Shown here: positions 28,198 to 36,892 of the stretch, one piece after another
Position numbering within the stretch: the stretch's first letter is position 1
Layout of the letters: every line of letters starts with the position of its first letter
Made by a program: the position numbers and the translations under genes
NCBI RefSeq assembly: GCF_035994945.1
Contig: NZ_CP108677.1
Span: 3,472,001 to 3,536,000 of the forward strand
Source: Streptomyces sp. NBC_01216
GTDB lineage: Bacteria > Actinomycetota > Actinomycetes > Streptomycetales > Streptomycetaceae
DNA: 64,000 nucleotides
Direction of reading: 5' to 3'
The notes under the pieces: generated by a model
Databases searched by the model: none
What the model was told of the DNA's origin: nothing
What the model saw: the letters and a program-made list of their open reading frames with translations, nothing else

Positions 28198-29439
28198 GTG
28201 GCCCTGTCACAGCATGACCTACTCCGGTTGCTGGAGTCACTACGTTCGGGGGACGGGCTAGAACTCGTTCGGGGTGTGGCCGAGCGGATGCTCCAGGAGC
28301 TGATCGAGGCCGAGGCCACCGCGAGGATCGGCGCGGAATGGAACGAGCACACCGAGACGCGCACCGCGCTCCGCAACGGCCACCGCGACAAGACGCTGAC
28401 CACCCAGGCCGGCGACCTGGACCTCGCGATCCCCAAACTGCGGTCGGGGAGCTTCTTCCCCGCGCTTCTGGAACGGCGCCGTCGCATCGACCAGGCGTTA
28501 TACGCGGTGATTATGGAGGCTTACGTCCACGGCGTGTCGACCCGGTCGGTCGACGACCTGGTCAAGGCCCTCGGCGCGGACACCGGGGTCTCCAAGAGCG
28601 AGGTTTCGCGGATCTGCCAGGACCTGGACGGTCAGCTGACCGCGTTCCGCAGCCGGCCCCTGGACCATGTCCGGTTCCCCTACGTCTATCTGGATGCGAC
28701 CTACTGCAAGGCGAGGGTCGAGCACCAGATCGTCTCCCGGGCCGTGGTCATCGCCACCGGCATCACCGAGGAGGGCGGCCGGGAAGTGCTGGGAGTGATG
28801 GTCGGCGACAGCGAGACCGAGGTGTTCTGGACCGAGTTCCTGCGTCACCTGCGCGAACGCGGACTGAGCGGGGTCCGCCTCGTCATCGGCGACCACCACC
28901 TGGGACTGGTCAAGGCCATCCGCAAGGTCATGCTCGGAGCCGCCTACCAGCGCTGCAGGGTTCACTTCCTGCGCAACGTGTTCAGCGTGATCAACAAGGA
29001 AGCGGGCGAGATGGCCGCCGCGACGATCCGCACGATCTTCGCCCAGCCCACCGCCGACGCGGTCCGGGCCCAGCTCGACACCGTCGCCGACATGCTCGGC
29101 AAACAGTTCCCAAAGGTCAAGAAGATGCTCCTGGAGGCCAAGGACGACCTGACCGCCTTCGCCGCCTTCCCCGAGCGACATTGGAAGAAGATCCAGTCCA
29201 CGAACCCGCTGGAACGGATCAACCGCGAGGTCAAGCGCCGCACCGACGTCGTCCAGGTCTTCCCCAACGACGACGCGCTCCTGCGACTGGTCACCGCCGT
29301 GCTCTTCGAACTGCACGACAAGTGGATCGCCTTCCCCCGCCGTTACCTACCCCAGGGAAGCATGGACCAGCTCTACCCCGCCAAGCTCCCCAAAAACGCC
29401 CCCGCGCTACCCAACACCACCAACACGACCGCCGAATGA
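28198..29439 (+). CDS. IS256-family (Mutator-type) transposase
   Basis: 413-residue DDE transposase. Catalytic residues are D166 in YVYLDATYCKAR, D232 in LVIGDHHLGLVKAI and E339 in NPLERINREVKRR. The zinc-like CRVHFLRN segment (C253, H256) typical of IS256 is present, and an N-terminal region SEVSRICQDLD binds DNA. The GTG at 28198 has GGGAGGTGCAGG upstream. The stop lies 3 bp into the right inverted repeat. The gene looks intact, so the element may still be mobile. Confidence 0.94.
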   Translation: MALSQHDLLRLLESLRSGDGLELVRGVAERMLQELIEAEATARIGAEWNEHTETRTALRNGHRDKTLTTQAGDLDLAIPKLRSGSFFPALLERRRRIDQALYAVIMEAYVHGVSTRSVDDLVKALGADTGVSKSEVSRICQDLDGQLTAFRSRPLDHVRFPYVYLDATYCKARVEHQIVSRAVVIATGITEEGGREVLGVMVGDSETEVFWTEFLRHLRERGLSGVRLVIGDHHLGLVKAIRKVMLGAAYQRCRVHFLRNVFSVINKEAGEMAAATIRTIFAQPTADAVRAQLDTVADMLGKQFPKVKKMLLEAKDDLTAFAAFPERHWKKIQSTNPLERINREVKRRTDVVQVFPNDDALLRLVTAVLFELHDKWIAFPRRYLPQGSMDQLYPAKLPKNAPALPNTTNTTAE

Positions 29440-29462
29440 TCGGCTACACCACGACAAGGGAC
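29437..29462 (-). repeat. Right terminal inverted repeat of the IS
   Basis: Perfect reverse complement of 28058-28083; overlaps the transposase stop codon. Confidence 0.9.
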
Positions 29463-29639
29463 ATGACCCGACTCATAGATCACATGGTCGCGAACTGTCG
29501 CTGACCAGTACGTTCCGGAGTAGTGCTTCTGCCCCTTGTGCCAGCGAAACGTCCGCCATGGACGTGCGGTCCGCAGCAAATCGAGTGGCGCAGACGACCA
29601 CTCCAGATCTTCCGATACAGACTCGTCAGTCCGCCGCAC
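29463..29639 (-). pseudogene. 5' stub of TnsA-like transposase endonuclease gene
   Basis: 59 codons from a GTG at 29639. After a variable N-terminus they read PWRTFRWHKGQKHYSGTYWS and RDHVIYES, which I recognise as the start of the actinobacterial TnsA-like heteromeric transposase endonuclease subunit. In complete proteins RLELARLLF follows YES; here the IS begins directly after YES. The rest of tnsA and any tnsB/tnsC genes are absent from the left flank of the IS. The recognition is from memory of the family and needs a search. Confidence 0.7.
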
Positions 29640-29825
29640 ACTCAGCTATACCGACGCAGCCAGTTCTGCTCTGCCCACCAGCTTTCCACCCCTGCGCTCT
29701 CCTGGACTGCCTGATCAGCCGCCGAACGCTGCTGGCATGCCCCGGCCGTACGCATTCATGACGACCGGGGCTGTCCGGTACACAAAGGGTGGAACATGTG
29801 ACTTGGAGGGCATGAATCCCGTTAA

Positions 29826-29873
29826 CGTGTCGGATCCGACACGGCTCCGACATCGTGGCGCGGATTCCGACAT
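29826..29873. repeat. Cluster of TCCGACA repeats between tnsA stub and dnaB
   Basis: An 18-bp perfect palindrome CGTGTCGGATCCGACACG (29826-29843) is followed by further TCCGACAT copies at 29846 and 29866, spaced 11 and 20 bp, close to whole helical turns. GAATCCC (29815-29821) and GGGATTC (29875-29881) form an outer inverted repeat. It may be a protein-binding array, such as a Tn7-like transposon end, or a complex dnaB terminator. The remainder of 29640-29899 shows no gene. Confidence 0.5.
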
Positions 29874-29899
29874 GGGATTCGGGATCCCACACGCACCGG

Positions 29900-31387
29900 T
29901 CAGGTCTGGGCCATGTCCACGAAACGCGAGTAATGGCCCTGGAAGGCCACCGTGATCGTCGCCGTCGGACCGTTACGGTGCTTGCCGACGATGATGTCCG
30001 CCTCGCCCGCGCGCGGGGACTCCTTCTCGTATGCGTCCTCGCGGTGCAGCAGGATCACCATGTCCGCGTCCTGCTCGATGGAACCTGATTCACGCAGGTC
30101 GGAGACCATGGGCTTCTTGTCGGTGCGCTGCTCGGGACCACGGTTCAGCTGCGAGAGCGCGATCACGGGAAGCTCCAGCTCCTTGGCCAGCAGCTTGAGG
30201 TTTCGTGACATGTCCGACACTTCCTGCTGACGGCTCTCCTGCCTCTTGGAACCGCCCGACTGCATCAGCTGAAGGTAGTCGATGACCACGAGCTTGAGAC
30301 CGTTGCGCTGCTTGAGCCGACGGCATTTCGCGCGGATCTCCATCATCGACAGGTTCGGGGAGTCGTCGATATAGAGCGGGGCCTGCGAGACGTCCGGCAT
30401 CCGGCGGGCCAGCCGGGTCCAGTCCTCGTCGGTCATCGTGCCCGAGCGCATGTGGTGCAGCGCGACCCGGGCCTCCGCCGAGAGGAGGCGCATCGCGATC
30501 TCGTTACGCCCCATTTCAAGGGAGAAGATGACACTGGGCAGGTTGTGCTTGATGGAACAGGCCCGTGCGAAGTCCAGCGCGAGCGTGGACTTACCCATGG
30601 CGGGACGGGCGGCGATGATGATCATCTGACCCGGGTGCAGACCGTTGGTGAGCTGGTCGAGGTCGGTGAAGCCGGTGGGCACACCGGTCATCTCGCCGCT
30701 GCGGGACCCGATCGCCTCGATCTCGTCGAGCGCACCCTCCATGATGTCGCCGAGCGGGAGGTAGTCCTCGGTGGTGCGCTGCTCGGTGACCGCGTAGATC
30801 TCCGCCTGAGCGGAGTTCACGATCTCGTCGACGTCGCCGTCGGCGGCGTATCCCATCTGCGTGATCTTGGTGCCCGCCTCCACGAGGCGCCGCAGCACGG
30901 CCCGCTCGTGCACGATCTCCGCGTAGTAGGAGGCGTTGGCCGCGGTCGGTACCGACTGCACGAGGGTGTGCAGGTACGAGGCGCCGCCGACCCGGGTGAT
31001 CTCCCCGCGCTTGGTGAGCTCGGCGCCGACCGTGATCGGGTCGGCCGGCTCGCCCTTGGCGTACAGGTCGAGGATCGCCGTGTAGACCGTCTCGTGGGCC
31101 GGCTTGTAGAAGTCGTGCCCCTTGATGATCTCCACGACATCGGCGATGGCGTCCTTGGACAGGAGCATGCCGCCGAGAACGGACTGCTCGGCGTCCAGGT
31201 CCTGGGGAGGCACCCGCTCGAAGGCGGAGAGACCGCCGTCCCAGGGGCCACTGTCGCCGCCACGGTCGTGCTGGTCCTCACGTCCTCGGCCACGCCCGCG
31301 GGCCTCACCGCGCGGTCGGGAGACGGGCAGACGGTCGCTCGGTCCGCTGTCCGCCCAGGGGTCGTCCAAAGGCTCGGGAATGCTCAT
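29900..31387 (-). CDS. dnaB: Replicative DNA helicase DnaB
   Basis: Ring helicase that unwinds the chromosome fork. 495 residues from ATG 31387, which has GGGAGGAGGTGGCTC before it. After an acidic, Arg/Gly-rich, probably disordered N-terminus (1-60) come the N-terminal domain (PPQDLDAEQSVLGGMLLSKD), the linker and the RecA-like domain with Walker A ARPAMGKST, Walker B VVIDYLQLM and the R-loop LRESGSIEQDADMV. No intein is present. The promoter region holds DnaA boxes. The stop lies close to the TCCGACA repeat cluster. Confidence 0.98.
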   Translation of the reverse strand: MSIPEPLDDPWADSGPSDRLPVSRPRGEARGRGRGREDQHDRGGDSGPWDGGLSAFERVPPQDLDAEQSVLGGMLLSKDAIADVVEIIKGHDFYKPAHETVYTAILDLYAKGEPADPITVGAELTKRGEITRVGGASYLHTLVQSVPTAANASYYAEIVHERAVLRRLVEAGTKITQMGYAADGDVDEIVNSAQAEIYAVTEQRTTEDYLPLGDIMEGALDEIEAIGSRSGEMTGVPTGFTDLDQLTNGLHPGQMIIIAARPAMGKSTLALDFARACSIKHNLPSVIFSLEMGRNEIAMRLLSAEARVALHHMRSGTMTDEDWTRLARRMPDVSQAPLYIDDSPNLSMMEIRAKCRRLKQRNGLKLVVIDYLQLMQSGGSKRQESRQQEVSDMSRNLKLLAKELELPVIALSQLNRGPEQRTDKKPMVSDLRESGSIEQDADMVILLHREDAYEKESPRAGEADIIVGKHRNGPTATITVAFQGHYSRFVDMAQT

Positions 31388-31534
31388 GAGCCACCTCCTC
31401 CCGTCCGCTCCGCGGACGTTGCCGTGCCACTCTTTCCTACGCCACGGCTCGGACAAACAAGAGGCTTTGACTCCGCTTCTGGCGCGTCGGGCGCCGGACC
31501 ACGGTAGGCCCGCGGGCACCGTCAGCCAATCTGG

Positions 31535-31623
31535 TTATCCACAGGGCCTGTGGGTGAAGGATCAGATGCTGTGGAGAACTCCGCAGAACCTGTGCACGGA
31601 CCGGGGGACAGCCATGTGGACAA
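31535..31623. promoter_or_regulatory. DnaA-box cluster upstream of dnaB
   Basis: Three boxes matching the streptomycete DnaA consensus: TTATCCACA (31535-31543, plus), and in the opposite orientation TTCTCCACA (31570-31578) and TTGTCCACA (31615-31623). They lie in the 424-bp gap between dnaB and the divergent MATE gene, 150-240 bp upstream of the dnaB start. A weaker TGTGGAAGA is at 31790. DnaA control of dnaB transcription is an inference. Confidence 0.6.
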
Positions 31624-31679
31624 ACTCATAACGACCCCCAAGCCACCGCCTTGACCTGCGACTTTTCCATCCACGGGTT

Positions 31680-31704
31680 GTGGGGGAGAAAAACTTTCCC
31701 CCAC
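31680..31704. promoter_or_regulatory. Hairpin in the dnaB-MATE intergenic region
   Basis: 8-bp perfect arms GTGGGGGA / TCCCCCAC around an A-rich 9-nt loop. It terminates no adjacent gene, since both neighbours read away from it, so it is more likely a binding site or a leader structure. Confidence 0.35.
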
Positions 31705-31811
31705 GGGCCAAGATCAGAACAAACGGCCCACACCCGGAGACCCACCGTCGCATTCTGTAAGGACTCCAACCCAGTTGCATCTCTTACCTGTGGAAGATTA
31801 GATTGACGCTC

Positions 31812-33149
31812 ATGACCCAGGCACCCGCGCCCCTCAGGGCTGCTCGCCGACGGCACGACCGGGAGATCATCTCGCTTGCCGTGCCGGCCTTCGGCGCGCT
31901 CGTCGCCGAGCCGCTCTTCCTGATGCTCGACAGCGCTGTCGTCGGCCATCTCGGCACCCCCCAGCTCGCCGGTCTCGCCATCGCGGCGGCCCTGCTGTCG
32001 ACCGCCGTGAGTGTCTTCGTCTTCCTCGCCTACGCCACCACAGCGGCCGTCGCCCGACGTGTCGGTGCCGACGACCTACCGGCGGCCATCCGCCAGGGCA
32101 TGGACGGGATCTGGCTCGCACTCCTTCTGGGTGTCGCCGTCGTCGCCGTCACCTTCCCCCTCGCCCCTTCGCTCGTCGACGCCTTCGGCGCCTCCGGCAC
32201 CGCCGGCCCGTACGCGGTCACCTATCTCCGTATCTCCAGCCTCGGCATTCCCGCGATGCTCGTCGTCCTGGCCGCCACCGGTGTCCTGCGCGGCCTCCAG
32301 AACACCCGCACTCCGCTCTATGTGGCCATCGCCGGGTTCGCCGCCAACGCGGCTCTCAACGTCGGACTGGTCTACGGAATCGGTCTGGGTATCGCCGGCT
32401 CCGCCTGGGGCACCGTGATCGCCCAGTACGGCATGGCCGCCGTCTACCTCGTGGTGGTCGTCCGTGGCGCCCGACGCCACGGCGCCTCGCTACGGCCGGA
32501 CCTGGCCGGAATACGCGCCAGCGCCCAGGCCGGCGCCCCGCTCCTGATCCGCACTCTCTCGCTGCGCGCGGTCCTGCTGATCGCCACGGCCGTCGCCGCA
32601 CGACTCGGGGATGCCGAAGTCGCCGCCCATCAAATCATCCTCTCCCTGTGGAGTCTGATGGCGTTCGCCCTCGACGCGATCGCCATCGCCGGGCAAGCCA
32701 TCATCGGCCGCTATCTCGGAGCCGATGACACCGAGGGGGCGCGGCAGGTCTGCCGCCGCATGGTCCAGTGGGGCGTGGCCTTCGGGCTGGTACTCGGCGT
32801 GCTGATCGTCGTCGCCCGGCCACTGTTCGTGCCGCTGTTCACCGACGACACCATGGTTCAGGACACCCTGCTTCCCGCCCTGATCGTCGTCGCGGTCTCC
32901 CAGCCCCTCGCCGGTGTCGTCTTCGTCCTCGACGGGGTCCTGATGGGTGCGGGGGACGGGCCCTATCTGGCGAAGGCCATGCTTCTGACCCTCGCCGTCT
33001 TCGCGCCGGTCGCCTTCCTGGTCCCGTCCCTGGGCGGAGGTCTGACGGCGCTGTGGTGGGCGATGACCCTGATGATGACGGTGCGGATGGTGACCCTCTG
33101 GGTCCGCTCGCGCTCCGGCCGCTGGATCGTCACGGGCGCCACCCGCTGA
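31812..33149 (+). CDS. MATE-family multidrug/metabolite exporter
   Basis: 445-residue membrane protein with 12 predicted helices of the DinF-like MATE branch, a Na+ or H+ coupled exporter. The opening REIISLAVPAFGALVAEPLF and LDSAVVGHLGTPQLAGLAIA are typical, and the two pseudo-symmetric halves are visible (second begins about residue 235, APLLIRTLSLRAVL). ATG 31812 is chosen over a TTG at 31803. The exported compound is unknown. A parS begins 3 bp after the stop. Confidence 0.93.
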   Translation: MTQAPAPLRAARRRHDREIISLAVPAFGALVAEPLFLMLDSAVVGHLGTPQLAGLAIAAALLSTAVSVFVFLAYATTAAVARRVGADDLPAAIRQGMDGIWLALLLGVAVVAVTFPLAPSLVDAFGASGTAGPYAVTYLRISSLGIPAMLVVLAATGVLRGLQNTRTPLYVAIAGFAANAALNVGLVYGIGLGIAGSAWGTVIAQYGMAAVYLVVVVRGARRHGASLRPDLAGIRASAQAGAPLLIRTLSLRAVLLIATAVAARLGDAEVAAHQIILSLWSLMAFALDAIAIAGQAIIGRYLGADDTEGARQVCRRMVQWGVAFGLVLGVLIVVARPLFVPLFTDDTMVQDTLLPALIVVAVSQPLAGVVFVLDGVLMGAGDGPYLAKAMLLTLAVFAPVAFLVPSLGGGLTALWWAMTLMMTVRMVTLWVRSRSGRWIVTGATR

Positions 33150-33151
33150 AC

Positions 33152-33165
33152 GTTTCACGTGAAAC
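33152..33165. other. parS site 4
   Basis: Perfect GTTTCACGTGAAAC directly after the MATE stop codon, between convergent genes. Confidence 0.95.
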
Positions 33166-33198
33166 GCCACCGGTGTGACAGACAGGACGAGAGACAGC

Positions 33199-33230
33199 GA
33201 AAGGACCGCACCCGGAGGCGCGGCCCTTTC
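33199..33230. terminator. Bidirectional terminator between MATE and rplI
   Basis: 11-bp stem GAAAGGACCGC / GCGGCCCTTTC with one mismatch and a 10-nt loop. The A-rich and T-rich ends make it usable in both directions between convergent genes. Confidence 0.65.
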
Positions 33231-33256
33231 CTACTGCTGAACTGCCGAGAGCTGCG

Positions 33257-33703
33257 TTACGCGGCGACGACCTCGACGCCGAGCTTCGCGGCAACCTCGG
33301 GGTGCAGGCGCACGGACACCTGGTGCGAACCCAGGGTCTTGATCGGCGAGCCGAGCTCGACGCGACGCTTGTCGACGTCGGGGCCACCCGCGGTCTTGAT
33401 CGCCGAGGCGATGTCGGCCGGGGTCACGGAGCCGAAGAGGCGGCCGGCGTCGCCGGAGCGAACGGCCAGGCGCACCTTCACGCCCTCGAGCCGGGCCTTG
33501 ATCTCGTTGGCCTGCTCGATGGTCGCGATCTCGTGGATCTTGCGGGCGCGGCGGATCTGCGCCACGTCCTTCTCGCCACCCTTGGTCCAGCGGATCGCGA
33601 AACCGCGCGGGACCAGGTAGTTGCGAGCGTAGCCGTCCTTGACGTCGACGACATCGCCGGCGGCGCCGAGGCCAGAGACCTCGTGGGTGAGGATGATCTT
33701 CAT
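33257..33703 (-). CDS. rplI: 50S ribosomal protein L9
   Basis: 148-residue L9, which binds 23S rRNA at the base of the L1 stalk. The N-terminal domain [20 protein letters not shown] with [13 protein letters not shown] is nearly invariant; a long connecting helix and C-terminal domain follow. Last gene of rpsF-ssb-rpsR-rplI, 18 bp after rpsR. Confidence 0.98.
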   Translation of the reverse strand: MKIILTHEVSGLGAAGDVVDVKDGYARNYLVPRGFAIRWTKGGEKDVAQIRRARKIHEIATIEQANEIKARLEGVKVRLAVRSGDAGRLFGSVTPADIASAIKTAGGPDVDKRRVELGSPIKTLGSHQVSVRLHPEVAAKLGVEVVAA

Positions 33704-33721
33704 TTTTCGGTCACCCTTCCC

Positions 33722-33958
33722 TTATCGCGCGGTGGACGTGTAGGGCAGCAGCGCCATCTCACGGCTGTTCTTGACGGCCGTGGCGACGTCACGCTGGTGC
33801 TGCGTGCAGTTGCCGGTCACGCGACGGGCACGGATCTTGCCGCGGTCGGAAATGAACTTCCGCAGCATGTTCGTGTCCTTGTAGTCCACGTACGCGGTCT
33901 TGTCCTTGCAGAAAGCGCAGACCTTCTTCTTAGGCTTGCGCACAGGCGGCTTCGCCAT
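33722..33958 (-). CDS. rpsR: 30S ribosomal protein S18
   Basis: 78-residue S18 beginning [20 protein letters not shown]. It retains CAFC (C14, C17), so it is the zinc-ribbon-bearing type rather than a zinc-free paralog, though only two Cys of a usual four remain (a third is C50 in GNC). It partners S6 on the 30S platform. The ATG is preceded by AGGAGAAACACC. Confidence 0.97.
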   Translation of the reverse strand: MAKPPVRKPKKKVCAFCKDKTAYVDYKDTNMLRKFISDRGKIRARRVTGNCTQHQRDVATAVKNSREMALLPYTSTAR

Positions 33959-34016
33959 GGTGTTTCTCCTGTGTGATCAAGAAGTGGGGGTACGAGCTTC
34001 CTTCGCGGGCGATGCC

Positions 34017-34595
34017 CTAGAAGGGGGGCTCGTCCGAGTAGCCGCCGCCGCTGGAGTTGCCACCCCAGTTGCCTCCGCCGCCCTGCTGCTGGCCGCCGGC
34101 CGGCGCGCTGGTCGCCCACGGGTCGTCGGCGGGAGCACCGCCACCACCCTGCTGGCCACCGCCGGAGTTTCCACCCCAGCTGCCGCCCTGCTGACCGCCA
34201 CCGCCGCCGTAACCACCCTGGCCACCGCGACCGGTGGTCTTGGTGACCTTGGCCGTGGCGTTCTTGAGACTGGGGCCGACTTCCTCGACGTCCAGCTCGT
34301 AGACCGTGCGCTTGACTCCCTCGCGGTCCTCATAGGACCGCTGCTTCAGCCGACCCTGCACGACGACGCGCATGCCTCGCTGAAGCGACTCGGCGACGTT
34401 CTCCGCCGCCTGACGCCAGACCGAGCAGGTGAGGAAGAGGCTCTCGCCGTCCTTCCACTCGTTGGTCTGACGGTCGAAGGTGCGGGGAGTGGACGCGACG
34501 CGGAACTTCGCGACCGCCGCACCGGACGGGGTGAAGCGCAGCTCGGGGTCTTCGACAAGATTGCCGACGACCGTGATGACGGTCTCGCCTGCCAT
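34017..34595 (-). CDS. ssb: Single-stranded DNA-binding protein
   Basis: 192-residue SSB. The OB-fold occupies about 1-115 ([20 protein letters not shown]). A Gly/Gln/Asn-rich linker follows, and the acidic tip DEPPF at the very end recruits replication and repair proteins. This is the essential SsbA type located in the rpsF operon. ATG 34595. Spacing is 58 bp to rpsR and 74 bp to rpsF. Confidence 0.98.
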   Translation of the reverse strand: MAGETVITVVGNLVEDPELRFTPSGAAVAKFRVASTPRTFDRQTNEWKDGESLFLTCSVWRQAAENVAESLQRGMRVVVQGRLKQRSYEDREGVKRTVYELDVEEVGPSLKNATAKVTKTTGRGGQGGYGGGGGQQGGSWGGNSGGGQQGGGGAPADDPWATSAPAGGQQQGGGGNWGGNSSGGGYSDEPPF

Positions 34596-34669
34596 GGTGA
34601 ACCTCTCGGCGGGATTGCTGCTGGCTGCTTGCTGCTACTCGAACCCGATGACTTCTGAGCGGGGAACGC

Positions 34670-34960
34670 TCAGTGGGTCTCGGGACGGAGGACCTTGGTC
34701 CGGAGGACCGACTCGTTCAGGTTCATCTGTCGGTCGAGCTCCTTGACGACCGCAGGCTCGGCCTGCAGGTCGATGACCGAGTAGATGCCCTCGGGCTTCT
34801 TCTTGATCTCGTAGGCGAGACGACGACGGCCCCAGGTGTCGACCTTCTCGACCTTTCCGTTGCCCTCGCGGACGACGGAGAGGAAGTTCTCGATCAGCGG
34901 GGAGACAGCGCGCTCCTCGAGATCGGGGTCGAGGATGACCATCATTTCGTAGTGACGCAT
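34670..34960 (-). CDS. rpsF: 30S ribosomal protein S6
   Basis: 96-residue S6 starting [19 protein letters not shown], which binds with S18 to 16S rRNA. The start is fixed by an excellent AAAGGAGGTG Shine-Dalgarno. First gene of rpsF-ssb-rpsR-rplI. S6:S18 often autoregulates this operon through the leader, and a hairpin lies in the leader here. Confidence 0.97.
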   Translation of the reverse strand: MRHYEMMVILDPDLEERAVSPLIENFLSVVREGNGKVEKVDTWGRRRLAYEIKKKPEGIYSVIDLQAEPAVVKELDRQMNLNESVLRTKVLRPETH

Positions 34961-34988
34961 GTGGAACCCACCTCCTTTGGACTCAGCG

Positions 34989-35007
34989 GCCACGGTCGTT
35001 CCGTGGC
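34989..35007 (-). promoter_or_regulatory. Hairpin in the rpsF leader
   Basis: 7-bp stem GCCACGG / CCGTGGC with a 5-nt loop, about 28 nt before the rpsF start codon and next to its Shine-Dalgarno. It could be an S6:S18 autoregulatory structure, but I cannot match it to the known motif with certainty. Confidence 0.35.
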
Positions 35008-35243
35008 AGGAGGGTCGTGATGCGTAAGCAACGGTATCGGCCACCACTGACAGTCCCCCCGGTGAGAGGAGCGCGAGCGGAGGTCCAGGACGGACCTGGG
35101 CAGACACCGGTGCAGATCGTACAGAGTACCCGCACACCCGCCTCCGGTTGAAATCCGGTGGGCGGGGGACGCAGTCTGTACACAACGGATGTCGGCGGCG
35201 CCAGGAGGTGCCGCCGTCCGGCAGCCCCGCCAGGAGGTGCCCC

Positions 35244-35543
35244 ATGGCACAGGCAATGCGACCCAGTCCCGGACATTCCCTCCTCGCCACCGACGGCAGG
35301 CCCCACCCGCTCCAGGACACCCTGATGGCGGTGACGCTCTTCCTCGGAGTCCTCTCCTTCGTCACGGCACAGTTCCACGACCTGCACGTGCTGGCCTCGT
35401 GGGCCGGGCTGATCGGCATCGGGACGGGGGCGGGCGGACAGTTCATCTCCGTGACCACCAGGGAGCGCTTCGTCCTGATCGTCGGGTTGGGCGCCTCCGC
35501 GGTGGGTTTCTACCTCGGGATGTTCTACGGAGGTCTCCTCTGA
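35244..35543 (+). CDS. Small two-helix membrane protein, unknown
   Basis: 99-residue hydrophobic protein, [20 protein letters not shown], with two to three membrane segments ([39 protein letters not shown]). CAGGAGGTGCCCC precedes the ATG, which sets the start. Conserved between rpsF and femX in streptomycetes as I recall. No known domain. Confidence 0.82.
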   Translation: MAQAMRPSPGHSLLATDGRPHPLQDTLMAVTLFLGVLSFVTAQFHDLHVLASWAGLIGIGTGAGGQFISVTTRERFVLIVGLGASAVGFYLGMFYGGLL

Positions 35544-35670
35544 GGTCTCCGGGTCGGCCGCCGGCCGGGGACCGCGTGCCCAATCGGGACGCTCCCCGGT
35601 CACAGTAGGCTTCGGCGCGAGAGCCGGAGCCCCTGTACCGATGGGGACACACCTGCCGAGGAGCGCCCCC

Positions 35671-36789
35671 ATGAGCCTGACCCTGAGGACCATCAGTCGT
35701 GAGCAGCATCTGGCATTCATCCAGAGCCAGCCCTCGGCGAGCCACTGCCAGGTCCCGGCGTGGGCAGATGTGAAGACCGAATGGCGCTCGGAGAACCTGG
35801 GCTGGTTCGACAGGTCGGGCGAACTCGTCGGAGCGGGCCTGGTCCTCTATCGTCAGCTGCCGAAGATCAAGCGCTATCTGGCCTACCTGCCCGAGGGCCC
35901 GGTCATCAACTGGTACGCGCCGAACCTCGACGACTGGCTCCAGCCGATGCTGGCCCACCTCAAGCAGCAGGGCGCCTTCTCGGTGAAGATGGGCCCGCCG
36001 GTGGTCATCCGCCGGTGGGACTCCGCCGCGATCAAGTCCGGTATCCAGGACCCGGACGTCAAGCGCCTCAAGGACGTCGAGGCCACCCACATCGAGCCGC
36101 GCGCCTTCGAGGTCGCCGACCGGCTGAGGAAGATGGGCTGGCAGCAGGGCGAGGACGGCGGCGCGGGCTTCGGCGACGTCCAGCCCCGCTACGTCTTCCA
36201 GGTCCCGCTCGCCAACCGTTCGCTGGACGATGTCCTCAAGGGCTTCAACCAGCTCTGGCGGCGCAACATCAAGAAGGCCGACAAGGCCGGTGTAGAGGTC
36301 GTCCAGGGAGGCTACGAGGACCTCGCCGAGTGGCAGCGGCTGTACGAGATCACGGCGGTCCGGGACCGTTTCCGGCCGCGCCCGCTGTCGTACTTCCAGC
36401 GGATGTGGACCGTCCTCAACAGCGAGGACCCCAATCGCATGCGGCTGTACTTCGCCCGCCACGAGGGCGTGAACCTGTCGGCCGCCACCATGCTGGTGGT
36501 GGGCGGCCATGTCTGGTACTCCTACGGTGCCTCCGACAACATCGGCCGCGAGGTCCGGCCCTCGAACGCGATGCAGTGGCGGATGCTGCGCGACGCGTAC
36601 GCGATGGGCGCCACCGTCTACGACCTGCGCGGCATCTCCGACTCCCTGGACGAGACCGACCACCTCTTCGGACTCATCCAGTTCAAGGTCGGTACGGGCG
36701 GCGAGGCCGTGGAGTACGTGGGCGAGTGGGACTTCCCGCTGAACAAGCTCCTGCACAAGGCACTGGACATTTACATGTCACGCCGCTGA
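35671..36789 (+). CDS. femX: FemX-type peptidoglycan bridge aminoacyltransferase
   Basis: 372-residue FemABX-family enzyme. In Streptomyces, FemX attaches the single glycine of the peptidoglycan cross-bridge to the lipid II stem peptide using glycyl-tRNA, and it has been reported essential. Both GNAT-like halves are present, with the family region GFNQLWRRNIKKADKAGVEV (residues 191-210) and YDLRGISDSLDETDHLFGL near the end. ATG 35671 has GAGGAGCG upstream. The alanine-racemase-like gene follows by about 100 bp. Confidence 0.9.
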   Translation: MSLTLRTISREQHLAFIQSQPSASHCQVPAWADVKTEWRSENLGWFDRSGELVGAGLVLYRQLPKIKRYLAYLPEGPVINWYAPNLDDWLQPMLAHLKQQGAFSVKMGPPVVIRRWDSAAIKSGIQDPDVKRLKDVEATHIEPRAFEVADRLRKMGWQQGEDGGAGFGDVQPRYVFQVPLANRSLDDVLKGFNQLWRRNIKKADKAGVEVVQGGYEDLAEWQRLYEITAVRDRFRPRPLSYFQRMWTVLNSEDPNRMRLYFARHEGVNLSAATMLVVGGHVWYSYGASDNIGREVRPSNAMQWRMLRDAYAMGATVYDLRGISDSLDETDHLFGLIQFKVGTGGEAVEYVGEWDFPLNKLLHKALDIYMSRR

Positions 36790-36892
36790 CCTTGCGTAGT
36801 CTCGTACGTGATGCCGCAGATCTGGCGGTCCTCGCAGATCTCGTACATGTCTCTGCATACACCGCAGCCACCAGAAAGGTTCCGGGCCGGCC

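Larger units (their letters stand above)
28058..29462 (+). mobile_element. IS256-family insertion sequence, complete
   Basis: 1,405-bp element bounded by perfect 26-bp inverted repeats (28058-28083 and 29437-29462), beginning GTCCCTTGTCGTGGTG at each end. It encodes one intact DDE transposase. The 8-9 bp flanks (GGATGGC on the left, ATGACCCG on the right) do not form a target duplication. The left flank is a methyltransferase tail and the right flank is an interrupted tnsA-like gene. This suggests that sequence was deleted beside the IS after insertion, or recombined between two IS copies. Confidence 0.92.

Noticed and set aside
33700..35000. Possible duplicated zinc-free ribosomal protein operon
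   Set aside because: S18 keeps cysteines and the operon contains ssb and L9, so it is the standard locus.
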